A DNA stretch of 64,000 nt from Myxocyprinus asiaticus (taxonomy: Eukaryota; Chordata; Actinopteri; Cypriniformes; Catostomidae): NCBI RefSeq assembly GCF_019703515.2, contig NC_059372.1:21775931-21839930 (forward strand). The letters run 5' to 3'. The first letter of the stretch is position 1, and each line of letters opens with the position of its first letter. The position numbers and the translations under genes are program-made. Positions 46,578 to 57,551 of this stretch are shown piece by piece. The notes under the pieces are model-generated. The model had not been told where the DNA came from. It was given only the letters and a program-made list of their open reading frames with translations, and ran no database searches.

Positions 46578-47379
46578 ACACTGAAAAAAACTTCCATAAT
46601 TTTAACGGTAAAAGACTGTAAAAATGCTACAGTAAACAAACGTTAATTGGTTAACAGGTAGTTACCTTAAAATATACGGTAAATAATATATTTAAAAAGA
46701 CAATACATGTAATTTTACGGTAAAATGTTGTAAAAATTACCTTTTTTACATGTAAAAATATGATTTTCTGTATAATTAACAGTAAAAATGTATATTATGT
46801 TTAACAAGAGAGTACATGTACTTTTTACAGAAAATTATTGTTAAAATTACGGTAAAAAACAATAATCGGGCGTTCCCAGAATTCCCTGTGTGACCCATCA
46901 CATTTCATTATATTTTATGGGAATAGTTATGTTTCTTCTTATTTTTAATATCAGTTTTCTACTTTGGAGTGTTCTGTGCTATATTTGATGTGGTTAAGTT
47001 AATGTTTATTGCATTATTTTAATTTCACATGTGTTACACTGATGGTGTTTAGTGTTTGTGTGACACTGAGCACTGTCTCTACATGTTTATTGATCATTGC
47101 TCCTGGAAAGGCCACTATTGAAGAACTTCATGTCAACATGTGCCTTTCTGTAAATCCTATGGTAACAATATATTATAAAGTGAAAAGCAGATTTTTGTAG
47201 TTTCAGAAGATTAAAGTATTAAGTTTATATAATGTAATATAAACGGTAATGCACTGTAAAATATACAGGCATCAAAAATACATCCTGTAAAGCCTGAATC
47301 GTGGCTACTGTAATTTTTACTGAGAATTTCTGGCAACCACAGCTGCCAGTTTTTTACTGTAAATTTTTTTACAGTGTAG
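46578..47379. mobile_element. non-autonomous DNA element with ACACTG...CAGTGT ends
   Basis: The left CACTGAAAAAAACTTCC is answered at the right by the inverse of CACTGTAAAAAAATTTACAG. The interior repeats ACGGTAAA and TTACAGTAAAA motifs and holds no transposase. Similar ends occur near 39170. The superfamily is not assigned. Confidence 0.6.
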
Positions 47380-47758
47380 GTTTCCAGCCACTGCATTTAC
47401 ACTCTTTAAATTTCCTAATATTTAATTGTATCTATAACAACCTCTAATCTTGCTTACAGTAGGTTTCTTGCAGTTTTTAGGAAGGAAATTACTTTTAGAA
47501 AAAAAAAAAAAAACCTGCATATATCTATTACTGAAATTTGCAAAGCTAAAATGCTGTTACTCGTTTATTCTTCACATTATACTTGTATTTTTTTAAATAC
47601 TGATAACCAGAATGTATGTAAAATTACCAAATGAGACACGCAGGGTGAAAAATACAAAAGCAAATCTTAAAAAAATCAAATGCTACAGCAAATAAGCAGT
47701 GCTTTTTAATTGCATCTGTACATCATCATGGTTTTTGTAATAGCAGCTGAAGACTTAC

Positions 47759-47910
47759 CTATCTAATTCTGGCAGGTGCTAACATTGGCCTCCCCAATAT
47801 ATCCCTTAAAATCTTTCCTTCTTCAATGATATATTTTCCAGTTCAAAGCCCTGAGAAATTTTCTGTCCTATAATATCAGACGCAGAGAAAGAGAAAACCT
47901 TTCTGCTTCC
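47759..47910 (-). promoter_or_regulatory. possible noncoding first exon and promoter region of arhgap4
   Basis: On the minus strand AGATAG is followed by GTAAGTC, a good donor (GT at 47757-47758), about 2.4 kb upstream of the acceptor at 45330. Sequence just 5' of it (about 47890-47960) contains GAGAGAGGAAGC, similar to purine-rich ETS/PU.1 sites; ARHGAP4 is known mainly from blood cells. The exon's 5' limit is a guess. Confidence 0.35.
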
Positions 47911-48177
47911 TCTCTCTTACTCAGTCACTGCGTGCTGACAGTGAGTGTACAGAATTGAATGCTGAGTAAAACTGGCCCCTCCCACCTCTGACTGTGACCT
48001 TCTCACTTTCAAAATGAGTGCTTTTCACCATTTCAAAAGTGTTATATTTACCATCATATTTACAACTTCCATGACTTTCCATGATTGTCATTCATGACAC
48101 AATATAATCATTTTCTTGATATTTCTGTCGCAATTTTCTATTTGTATGTCAGGTACCAATCCTAAAAATTTGTACAT

Positions 48178-48335
48178 TTAAAGGGACGATTCTCCCTACC
48201 CGTATGACTTTCTTTCTTTAATACACTTCATTGTATGGACAAAAAGAAAGAAAAAGGATGCATTATGAAATTGGAACAACAAAAAGTTTAATTATGACAA
48301 CAGAATTTGCATTTGGGGGTGAACTATCCCTTTAA
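48178..48335. repeat. TTAA-flanked MITE, minimal internally deleted copy
   Basis: Only 158 bp, with TTAAAGGGACGATTCTCCC at one end and GGGTGAACTATCCCTTTAA at the other. Confidence 0.8.
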
Positions 48336-48598
48336 ATGATTAATTTTTAATCTAAAATAAGAAAATAACCACAGTATTGATCCATTTTTAGCCAACATTG
48401 ACATTACATAATTTATACGATTATTTATATAACTTCTGTGACTTTCCATGACCTCAAAAACACAATTATTAACTGTCATGATATTTCCAGGTTTTCCACA
48501 AACCCTGTATTTACAGTATCACTGCTTGTTTAAATATCTGAAAGAATTCATGTGCTAAATGGTGTTTACAATCTGTCGCAATAGCAGTTAGTGTGACT

Positions 48599-48632
48599 TG
48601 GGCAGATCTTCACTTCCACAGAAGATCTGCCC
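48599..48632. other. perfect 11-bp hairpin
   Basis: GGGCAGATCTT, an 11-base loop, then AAGATCTGCCC. It lies between two near-repeats of AATAGCAGTTAGTG and AATAGCAGCTAATG. Function unknown. Confidence 0.6.
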
Positions 48633-48955
48633 ACACGGGCCAACAATAGCAGCTAATGTCAGTAAGAAAAACATAAATGGTGTAAAAAGCTTTGATTCAA
48701 CAACCTCTAAACTGATAGCTTTAACGGCACTTTATTAAGACCTTTTACCTTTTCTCAAACATAAAAATAGACTGGGAGAAGCTGCATGGATCAGACTTAA
48801 AGGTGTGGCAGTGGTACAGGAAATAATACTATGTTAACTCATACAGTTTACTCATACAGAAGTATTTTTTAAATTTAAATTACAAAATGTCAATATACCC
48901 AAATCGGCAGAATAACACAAACCTATTGAAATTTATCTCATTACAGAAGATCTCT

Positions 48956-49078
48956 TTAAAGGGATAGTTCACCCAAAAATGTTAATTCTCACATCATTTA
49001 CTCACCCTTATGCTATCCCAGATGTGTATGACTTTTTTCTTCTCCTGAACACAGACTTTTAGTAAAATAATTCAGCTA
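48956..49078. repeat. TTAA-type MITE, left arm only
   Basis: It starts TTAAAGGGATAGTTCACCC and is cut near 49078, where truncated Tc1 sequence begins. Confidence 0.82.
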
Positions 49079-49979
49079 GCACAATACTTGTTGACCCCTC
49101 TCCAAACATAGCGCTTATGGTTGTGACCATAAAGCTCTATTTTGGTCTCGTCACTCCAAATTACAGTGTGCCAGAAGCTGTGAGGCATGTCAAGGTGTTG
49201 TCGGGCATATTGTAACCGGGCTTTTTTTGTGGCATTGGCTTCTTTCTGGCAACTTGACCATGCAGCTCATTTTTGTTCAAGTATCGTCGTATTATGCTCC
49301 TTGAAAAAACCACACCGTCTTTTTCCAGTGCAGCCTGTATTTCTCCCGAGGTTACCTGTGGGTTTTTCTTTGTATCCCGAACAATTCTTCTGGCAGTTGT
49401 GGCTGAAATCTTTTTTGGTCTACCTGACCTTGGCTTGGTATCAAGAGATCCCCGAATTTTCAACTTCTTAATAAGTGATTGAACAGTACTGACTGGCATT
49501 TTTAAGGCTTTGGATATCTTTTTGTATCCTTTTCCATCTTTATAAAGTTCCATTACCTTGTTACGCAGGTCTTTTGACAGTTCTTTTCTGCTCAGTATCT
49601 AGCCTGCTCAGTGCATCCACGTGAGAGCTAACAAACTCATTGACTATTTATACACAGACACTAATTGCAATTTAAAAAGCCACAGGTGTGGGAAATTAAC
49701 CTTTAATTGCCATTTAAACTTGTGTGTGTCACCTTGTGTGTCTGTAACAAGGCCAAACATTCAATGGAATGTAAACTTTTGATCAGGGCCATTTGGGTGA
49801 TTTCTGTTATCATTATGATTTAAAAAGGAGCCAAACAACTATGTGATAATAAATGGCTTCATATGATCACTATCCTTAAATAAAAGACAGTTTTTTTGCA
49901 TGATCAGTCATATTTTCAAAACCAATGCAAAAATTTCACAATTTCTGCCAAGGTATGCAAACTTTTGAGCACAACTTTA
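49079..49979 (-). mobile_element. truncated Tc1-type transposon, N-terminal half
   Basis: A 130-residue minus-strand frame (49553-49161) contains KISKALKMPVSTVQSLIKKL, the GRPKK AT-hook-like box between two helix-turn-helix units, and RSIIRRYLNKN. The inverted terminal repeat ends near 49979 (GCAAACTTTTGAGCACAAC). The DDE domain and the other terminus are missing, lost at 49079 next to the MITE arm. Confidence 0.88.
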
Positions 49980-50407
49980 TATTGCAATTTCTTGAGAAGT
50001 AGCAACCACTTTTTCCAACACCACAATTGTATTTCAAACAACCACAAGGGTATTAAGTCTATTGTGCTTCCTTGAAAAGCGTCAAAAACACTCTCCTACT
50101 ATCGCGTATGACAGATTGTTAGAGAAATGAGAAAATTTCACTTTTAATATTAACAATAATATTTCCAAGCTATGAACAGTTTAGTTGTACTTATCTGTGA
50201 AATCTAACTTCTGATTCTTTGCATTTCTAAAAACCACAAAAAAGGACTGTTAAAAACAAACACTCCAGTCCAGGTTCTGACTTCATGGTTCTGTTCATGA
50301 TATAAAAAAAGACAACTTGTTTTTTTATCACACAGCAGGAAGCATGTGGCAGTGTTCCCATTACAGCACACAGAGGCATACTGAAGATCTTCAAGATCTC
50401 CGAGTGA

Positions 50408-53400
50408 TCATGACTGCGATGTCTGAAAGTAGAGATGTTTTCGGAGGAAGTTGAACGATCCGGGCATTTGTTTATACAGGCCTTTGGCAGATATTTGGGA
50501 AACTGCATCATTTACCTATACAAAACAAGTACTTTTTAATTAAATGCTTTATTTTATGGCAAATATTTCTTTCTTTTTTGCCATTTTAAATTACTATCTC
50601 AGAAAAAAATAAAATGCTTATACATTACTGGTAGCGGTAGAATTTACTGTGCAATATGTCTATTATTGTGTGTTTATTGTGCATTATTGTGTGTCTATTT
50701 TGTATAATTTGGATATTGTGAATTATGTGTATAATGTGCAGTGAGTGTATTAAATGAATAGTTCACCCAAAAATCTCTCATCATTTACTCACCCTGATGC
50801 CATACCAGATGTGTATAAATTTTATTTCTTCTGCAGAACACAAATTAAGATTTTTAGAAGAATATCTCAGCTCTGTAGGTCCATACAATGCAGGTCCAAT
50901 ACAGTGAATGGTGACCAAAAAGCACATAAAGGCAGCATAAAAGTAAGCAATAAGACTCTGATCAAACTGATTTTCGGTGAGAATAGACCAAATATAACTA
51001 CTTTTTCACTATATATCTTGTCATCTTGAAATCATGACCGCCAAGGAAACTGCTGATGTCAAGCTTTATAGTTAAAATTGAGTTACATTTTGGTCTGTTA
51101 TCACCCAAAACCTTCAGAAAACATGGATTACCTTTTTGCTGCCTTTATGTGCTTTTTGGAGTTTCAAATTTTTTGTCACCATTTACTTCCTACAGAGCTG
51201 AAATATTCTTCTAAACATCTTTGTTTGTGTTGTGCAGAACAAAGTCATACAAATCTGGGATGTCACGAGGGTGAGTAAATGAGAAAACTTTCATTTTTGT
51301 GTGAACTATCCCTTTAAGTACATCTGCATATCTTATTTAGAGTTTACTTATCTATTCAAAGTCAACTGCAGTGTACATTCATAACAAAAATATTATTGAG
51401 GTTGTTTTGTTGCACACATTGTTATTTTTATTTTTTTTTCTATGTTTGAGGATATCTTTATTGCTTGGCACTATTTGAAGCAGCCTCTATTGACAAGAGT
51501 ACAACAAGCATTTGATGTGAGAAAGGCTCACCATCATCAGCATGGTCACCAGATCATCAGTGGCAGCATTCTGCTCAAGCACGCGATCAAGATTCTCCAC
51601 ATACCAGGAGCCAGCCTGCGTGTCCCTCCATGAGACATAGCCTGCAAATGTTTTACAACTAAGATCATCCATTTGCAATTGAAGTGTTTGGCACTATTCT
51701 ACAAACAGTGTTACTCAAATCAAAAATTTGTCTTGCATTAACTAATAGAAGACTGTAGACCTCAAGAATTTCTGATATGTGCCATAAAAATATTCAATCA
51801 GCAAACATGTTTAAAGGTGAAGTGTGTCATTTCTGCACCTCTAGATCACCAAACAGAATTGCAACATTTTTTTAAAACAGGTCTCCCAAAACTCCCCTGT
51901 CCACTATTGGTTGGCCAGAAGAAATTGTCCTGGCCTAAAATCACACCATTGGTTGAGCCTTTGTTGCTATGTTGGGCTGGCTGTGATGTTTAATCAAACA
52001 GAGTGATGTTGTGACAGTGCCACAGTGTTTTGTGGAAATCAACCTATGAATGGCTTACAGTTCTTTCTGCATATTAAACTGGATAAGAGGAAGTATTTTA
52101 ATGTCAAAATAATTACACACATAGCTTTAAAGACAGAACATGCAATTTTGTAGTCCATGACAAAAACAAAGACCTGGAAATGTTGAGTAGGATACTAGGA
52201 TGTCGCTGGGTGTGGGCAAAGTGGCCCGAGCATCAAGTTCATCGGACGTGCTGAGAGAGTCACTGCTGGAGGACATGGGAATAGCATCTGTCTGATCATC
52301 TGTCCCACCCAAAGAGGGCTGGACCTCATCTGGAGAAACCTCAAAGCCTGTGTCCTTCTCATCTGCAAATGCACACAATAAAGACACGACTCAGGCTCAG
52401 GTAGTATTAGGCTCAGGTAGTAACATGCATCTCAAATGCATCTCCTGGGATAACTTGTGATCATATTATTTATGCTTTTGTGACTACCATACATCACTGT
52501 TTTCCGGGAAGCATCAGAACAGATTAGTGTTTACACTTTAAATATAACTTACTTCAAATAATTTTAAATAATACTGAAGCCCCCTTTTCCGAGGCCCCCT
52601 TGGTGAGAACCACTATTCTAAACTGCATATTTCTGAAATACCCACCTCCTCCACAGGCCTGGATAAAGAAAAGCTTGGGCTTGCCCTGTAGAGAAGGACA
52701 GTTCTGGCCATTGAGGTAGTTTGTGATTATCTGAACGGGGACAACAGGTCCATCCACACCATGAACTGCTCCAGGGAAACGATTGTGGTTTGCCTAAACA
52801 TTTGAGGGAAAAAAATGAAGAGCACAAGAATAGAATGCATGTACTGTTGCACAAATGTTTTTAATAGAAATGCCATGAAGATATGATTGCATGATAAGAG
52901 CACTACAAAATGAGGAAGCAAATAAAACTGCTAAAAAATGTAAGGAGGCACTTCTCTGTAAAGCAGCTAATAGTGCTCATAATTACAGAGCAAATATAGC
53001 AGATATTCCCTTTTTTAAAATGTAAAGGGCTGGTTTTTACATCAGTGCCATGCGAAAGGATGATCACCACACAGCAGTCATATGCAGAATGATCCCTCTT
53101 CGCTAAAGATGACATCTCATGTCTTATATGCTACAGAAGAGAGAAAACATTTAGTCTTTTAATATTAAATTCTTTAATTGTATTAAGGACAGTAATAATA
53201 ACCTACGATTATGTATCTTACACAGCTGTGTTTACAGTAAAAACAAGAGGAAATACTGTGCTTACTTTGCATTTCAAGTTCCTTTTCACAGCAACCTCAA
53301 AGTTAAGAGCTTTGAATCTTCTCTCCAACTTGTCACAGTCAATGTTGGACCCCTTTCGATCTTTTAGGTCAGAGCCTGGGTCAAAATCGACGTTGTTTAT

Positions 53401-53442
53401 AATCAAGCACATCCCGCATGGACTGGCATCCATCTTATAAGA
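50408..53442 (-). CDS. casp9: casp9 exons 5-10: caspase catalytic domain
   Basis: Exon 5 carries [20 protein letters not shown] and [11 protein letters not shown], exon 6 [10 protein letters not shown] with catalytic His250, exon 7 [12 protein letters not shown] and [12 protein letters not shown] with catalytic Cys300, exon 8 the interdomain linker and [15 protein letters not shown], exon 9 [18 protein letters not shown], and exon 10 [19 protein letters not shown] with TGA at 50410-50408. The exon 8 donor (G|GTCTTT) is weak but is the one that keeps the conserved STFPG-YVSW junction in frame. Confidence 0.95.
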
Positions 53443-56400
53443 CTGTACAAATAGAGTAATGTGTCATTTGTGAAAACAAAATCTTGTAAGTTAAGTTCAA
53501 ATTAGCGAAGAGGACTCAAGAACTGGAGTGCTACTGAGAAACATTACAGCTCTCTCATTATAGTGTGCTTGCAAAAGTTACTTCAAGGAATAGTTAACCC
53601 AAGAATAAAAATTCTGTCATCATTTACTCACCTTCATATGTTATTCTAAATCCATACAACTTTTTGTCTTCAGTGCAACACAAAAGGAAATGTCAGGCTG
53701 AATGTTAGTGACTGACAGCCATTCGCTTTCATTATAGTGAAAAAAGTGCAACGATAACATTCTTCAGAATTTCTACTTGTGTTCCACAGAATGGATTTGA
53801 AACAACATGAGTAAATCAACATTTTTATTCTTGGGTGAATTATCCCTTTAAGTACTTTTCACAAGGACACAATGATAGTAAAGCTGTATTTTAACTAAGC
53901 ACTCCAATTTTTGGGTCATTTGTGGGTAAACAATTCCTCTAATCACATGTTACTCCACTGGGACATTTCCCCCAGCTAGTGTACAGTCGTTTGCTTGGGA
54001 TGTAAATTAGGATGCCATCTGCATTAGGATGAAGCATTTTTGCCAATTAGCATCGTTGATGTATTCACGCAAAAAACGTTTAAGCATTTACCTGTATACT
54101 GTCACGTCTCTGTCTGGATGGTTTCATCCCTGGCGTTTCAGAAGCTGCGGAATATAACATTCTATTCTAAGACCAGAGATTTTTCAGGCTTTGTAACCAA
54201 AAAAGTCTTTATTTGTACAATGTATACAATTGTAAACACACTTGTAATGTGAATATAAACTTTACATACAGTATACAGTGCATCTGGAAAGTATTCACAG
54301 CGCTTCACTTTTTCCACATTTTGTTATGTTACAGCCTTATTCCAAAATGGATTAAATTCATTATTTTCCTCAAAATTCTACAAACAATACCCCATAATGA
54401 CAATGTGAAAGAAGTTTGTTTGAAATCTTTGCAAATTTATTAAAAATAAAAAACGACAAAAAAATCACATGTACATAAGTATTCACAGCCTTTGCCATGG
54501 CACTCAAAATTGAGCTCAGGTGCATCCTGTTTCCACTGATCATCCTTGAGATGTTTCTACAACTTGATTGGAGTCCACCTATGGTAAATTCAGTTGATTG
54601 GACATGATTTGGAAAGGCACACACCTGTCTATATAAGGTCCCACAGTTAACAGTGCATGTCAGAGCACAAACCAAGCCATGAAGACCAAGGAATTGTTTG
54701 TAGATCTCCGAGACAGGATTGTATTGAGGCACAGATCTGGGGAAGGGTACAGAAAAATTTCTGCAGCATTGAAGGTCCCAATGAGCACAGTGGCCTCCAT
54801 CATCCGTAAATGGAAGAAGTTTGGAACCACCAGGACTCTTCCTAGAGCTGACCGCCTGGCCAAACTGAGCGATCGGGGGAGAAGGGCCTTAGTCAGGGAG
54901 GTGACCAAGAACCTGATGGTCACTCTGACAGAGCTCCAGCATTTCTCTGTGGAGAGAGGAGAACCTTCCAGAAGAACAATCATCTCTGCAGCACTCCACC
55001 AATCAGGCCTGTATGGTAGAGTGGCCAGACGGAAGCCACTCCTCAGTAAAAGGCACATGACAGCCTGCCTGGAGTTTGCCAAAAGGCACCTGAAGGACTC
55101 TCAGACCATGAGAAACAAAGATTGAACTCTTTGGCCTGAATGGCAAGCATCATGTCTGGAGGAAACCAGGCACCGCTCATCACCTGGCCAATACCATCCC
55201 TACAGTGAAGCATGGTGGTGGCAGCATCATGCTGTGGGGATGTTTTTCAGTGGCAGGAACTGGGAGACTAGTCAAGATCAAGAGAAAGATGAATGCAGCA
55301 ATGTACAGAGACATCTTTGATGAAAACCTGCTCCAGAGCGCTCTGGACCTCAGACTGGGGCGAAGGTTCATCTTCCAACAGGACAATGACCCTAAGCACA
55401 CAGCCAAGATAACAAAGGAGTGGCTTCGGGACAACTCTGTGAATGTCCTTGAGTGGCCCAGCCAGAGCCCAGACTTGAACCCGATCGAACATCTCTGGAG
55501 AGATCTGAAAATGGCTGTGCACCGACGCTCCCCATCCAACCTGATGGAGCTTGAGAGGTCCTGCAAAGAAGAATGGGAGAAACTGCCCAAAAATAGGTGT
55601 GGCAAGTTTGTAGCATCATACTCAAAAAGACTTGAGACTGTAATTGGTGCCAAAGGTGCTTCAACAAAGTATTGAGCAAAGGCTGTGAATACTTATGTAC
55701 ATGTGATTTTGTTTCGTTTTTTATTTTTAATACATTTGCAAAGATTTCAAACAAACTTCTTTCACATTGTCATTATGGGGTATTGTTTGTAGAATTTTGA
55801 GGAAAATAATGAATTTAATCCATTTTGGAATAAGGCTGTAACATAACAAAATGTGGAAAAAGTGAAGCGCTGTGAATACTTTCCGGATGCACTGTATATA
55901 GTTGTGTTTTACATGACAGTGACTTACGTGGGCTAAGAGGCTTGGAAACAGGCAGAGTTCCTGGTCTCAGAGGTACTAGCCGTGGAGGAGTGAGATCAGG
56001 CCTGTCAGGTATTTCAGTATATTTGGGCTTCTCTGTGTTGAATTAAAAGATCGAATAAAAAAGGTACAGCAGTTCATATAACATAGACATACCATAGTAA
56101 TGAACTGTTCTGTTTCTATTGATAATCTAGGCTCAGTGGGACAATGGAAGGATAAGTAAAGGCTACTGTGTAGATGACTGATGCCAGGGCTCAAAGGTAA
56201 GGATTTTTTTCTGAAAGCCAGGTCCGGGCAGTAGATCTTTACCTCCCCTGCCAACATTTTCACTGACCCACCATAAAAAAATTTACATTTTATTTTCAGT
56301 AATGCATTTTTGTCTTTGCCAGAATTTTAAACTTTTCATTAAATATTAAGCTTTATTAAAAAAAACAAAAAAATAGCTTTTATTTAGCAATAATAGCTGG

Positions 56401-56954
56401 AAATTATAAAGCTATTATATAACTCCATGAAAGCTATTCATTTATAAACACTTTCCTTGGAAAATGATGGAATATGGTGCAAAACGTAAATTTTTTTGGT
56501 TTATAACTTTCAACCCATACTTACTGATGCTTCTAGGTCATTGACAAACAAGGTTGTATGAGGTGATAAAAATGAGATATTTTTTTTCTCATAGCAATGT
56601 AATCTTTGTGTCCAATTTGGTTTCATAAATTTTTAGTTAATAAACAAGAAAAAAAAGAAAAATAAAACCTGACAATGGTCACATGATGGAAACGTTGTTA
56701 TAATAAATTGTACTGTATATTATTTGCAAGCCGCAGTAGTGTGCAGTATATTTTTTTCTTGTTTATTTACCTCAGTGCTTTATCCCACGCACCTGTTGAT
56801 AATAACATTTTTGAAAAACATTTATAGCATTTTCTACCCCACCCAAAAAATTAAAATAATATTTAATGTTGTACATGATAAAAATACATAAGAGTCTTTA
56901 CAACTTAATAATGACTTTTAAAAAAGTTCTCACAAATAGTTTTCAAGGTGAACA

Positions 56955-56985
<31 letters not shown>

Positions 56986-57520
56986 TAAGGGATTTTTGAG
57001 ACAAGTATATCAAGAAGTTTTCTCAGGGTTGTACCACATGACCTTAACAAAATGCACCTTTTCATAAAAATGTCAAAATATCAGATATATTTTAAAAAAT
57101 TCACACTTAGTCTTGACAGTCTAGTCCTCTCTGTTTTATGTTTTTTGTCAACATAAACAACAAAATGGCTACCTACAGGTTGGTTACACCACATGACTTT
57201 GATTTTGTGGACAAAGGTTTTCAAACATTAATCATACTTTAAAACTATAAAATCATACTTTGTTTCACTGCTTATTTTTTTAAGAAATATGAATAAAGAT
57301 TATTCGGTAACACTTTATTTTACAGTGTCCTTGTTACACATATTACATGTATTAACTATAGTAATAACAGTCAGTTACGCATAATTATAAGCAACTAATC
57401 CTAAACCAAACACTTACCATAACCCTAACCCTATAGTAAGTACATGTTGTAAATTAGTAATATTTCTGCACTACTCATGCCAACATTTCTTTTTTCAAGA
57501 TTTCAGCTTTTAATGAGGCT

Positions 57521-57551
<31 letters not shown>

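Larger units (their letters stand above)
45330..50407. other. spacer between casp9 3' end and arhgap4 5' end
   Basis: Both genes run on the minus strand, so this holds the casp9 3' flank and arhgap4 5' sequences. An ATTAAA on the minus strand at 50143-50148 is a candidate casp9 poly(A) signal. Mobile elements at 46578-47379, 48178-48335, 48956-49078 and 49079-49979 fill much of it. No other gene is visible. Confidence 0.55.

Noticed and set aside
54660..55754. Minus-strand frames over the Tc1 element in casp9 intron 3
   Set aside because: Complement shadows of the plus-strand transposase, which has clear helix-turn-helix and DDE-type motifs.
57415..57440. Interstitial telomere-like CCCTAA units
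   Set aside because: Only two imperfect units within a common dispersed repeat; too short to be meaningful.
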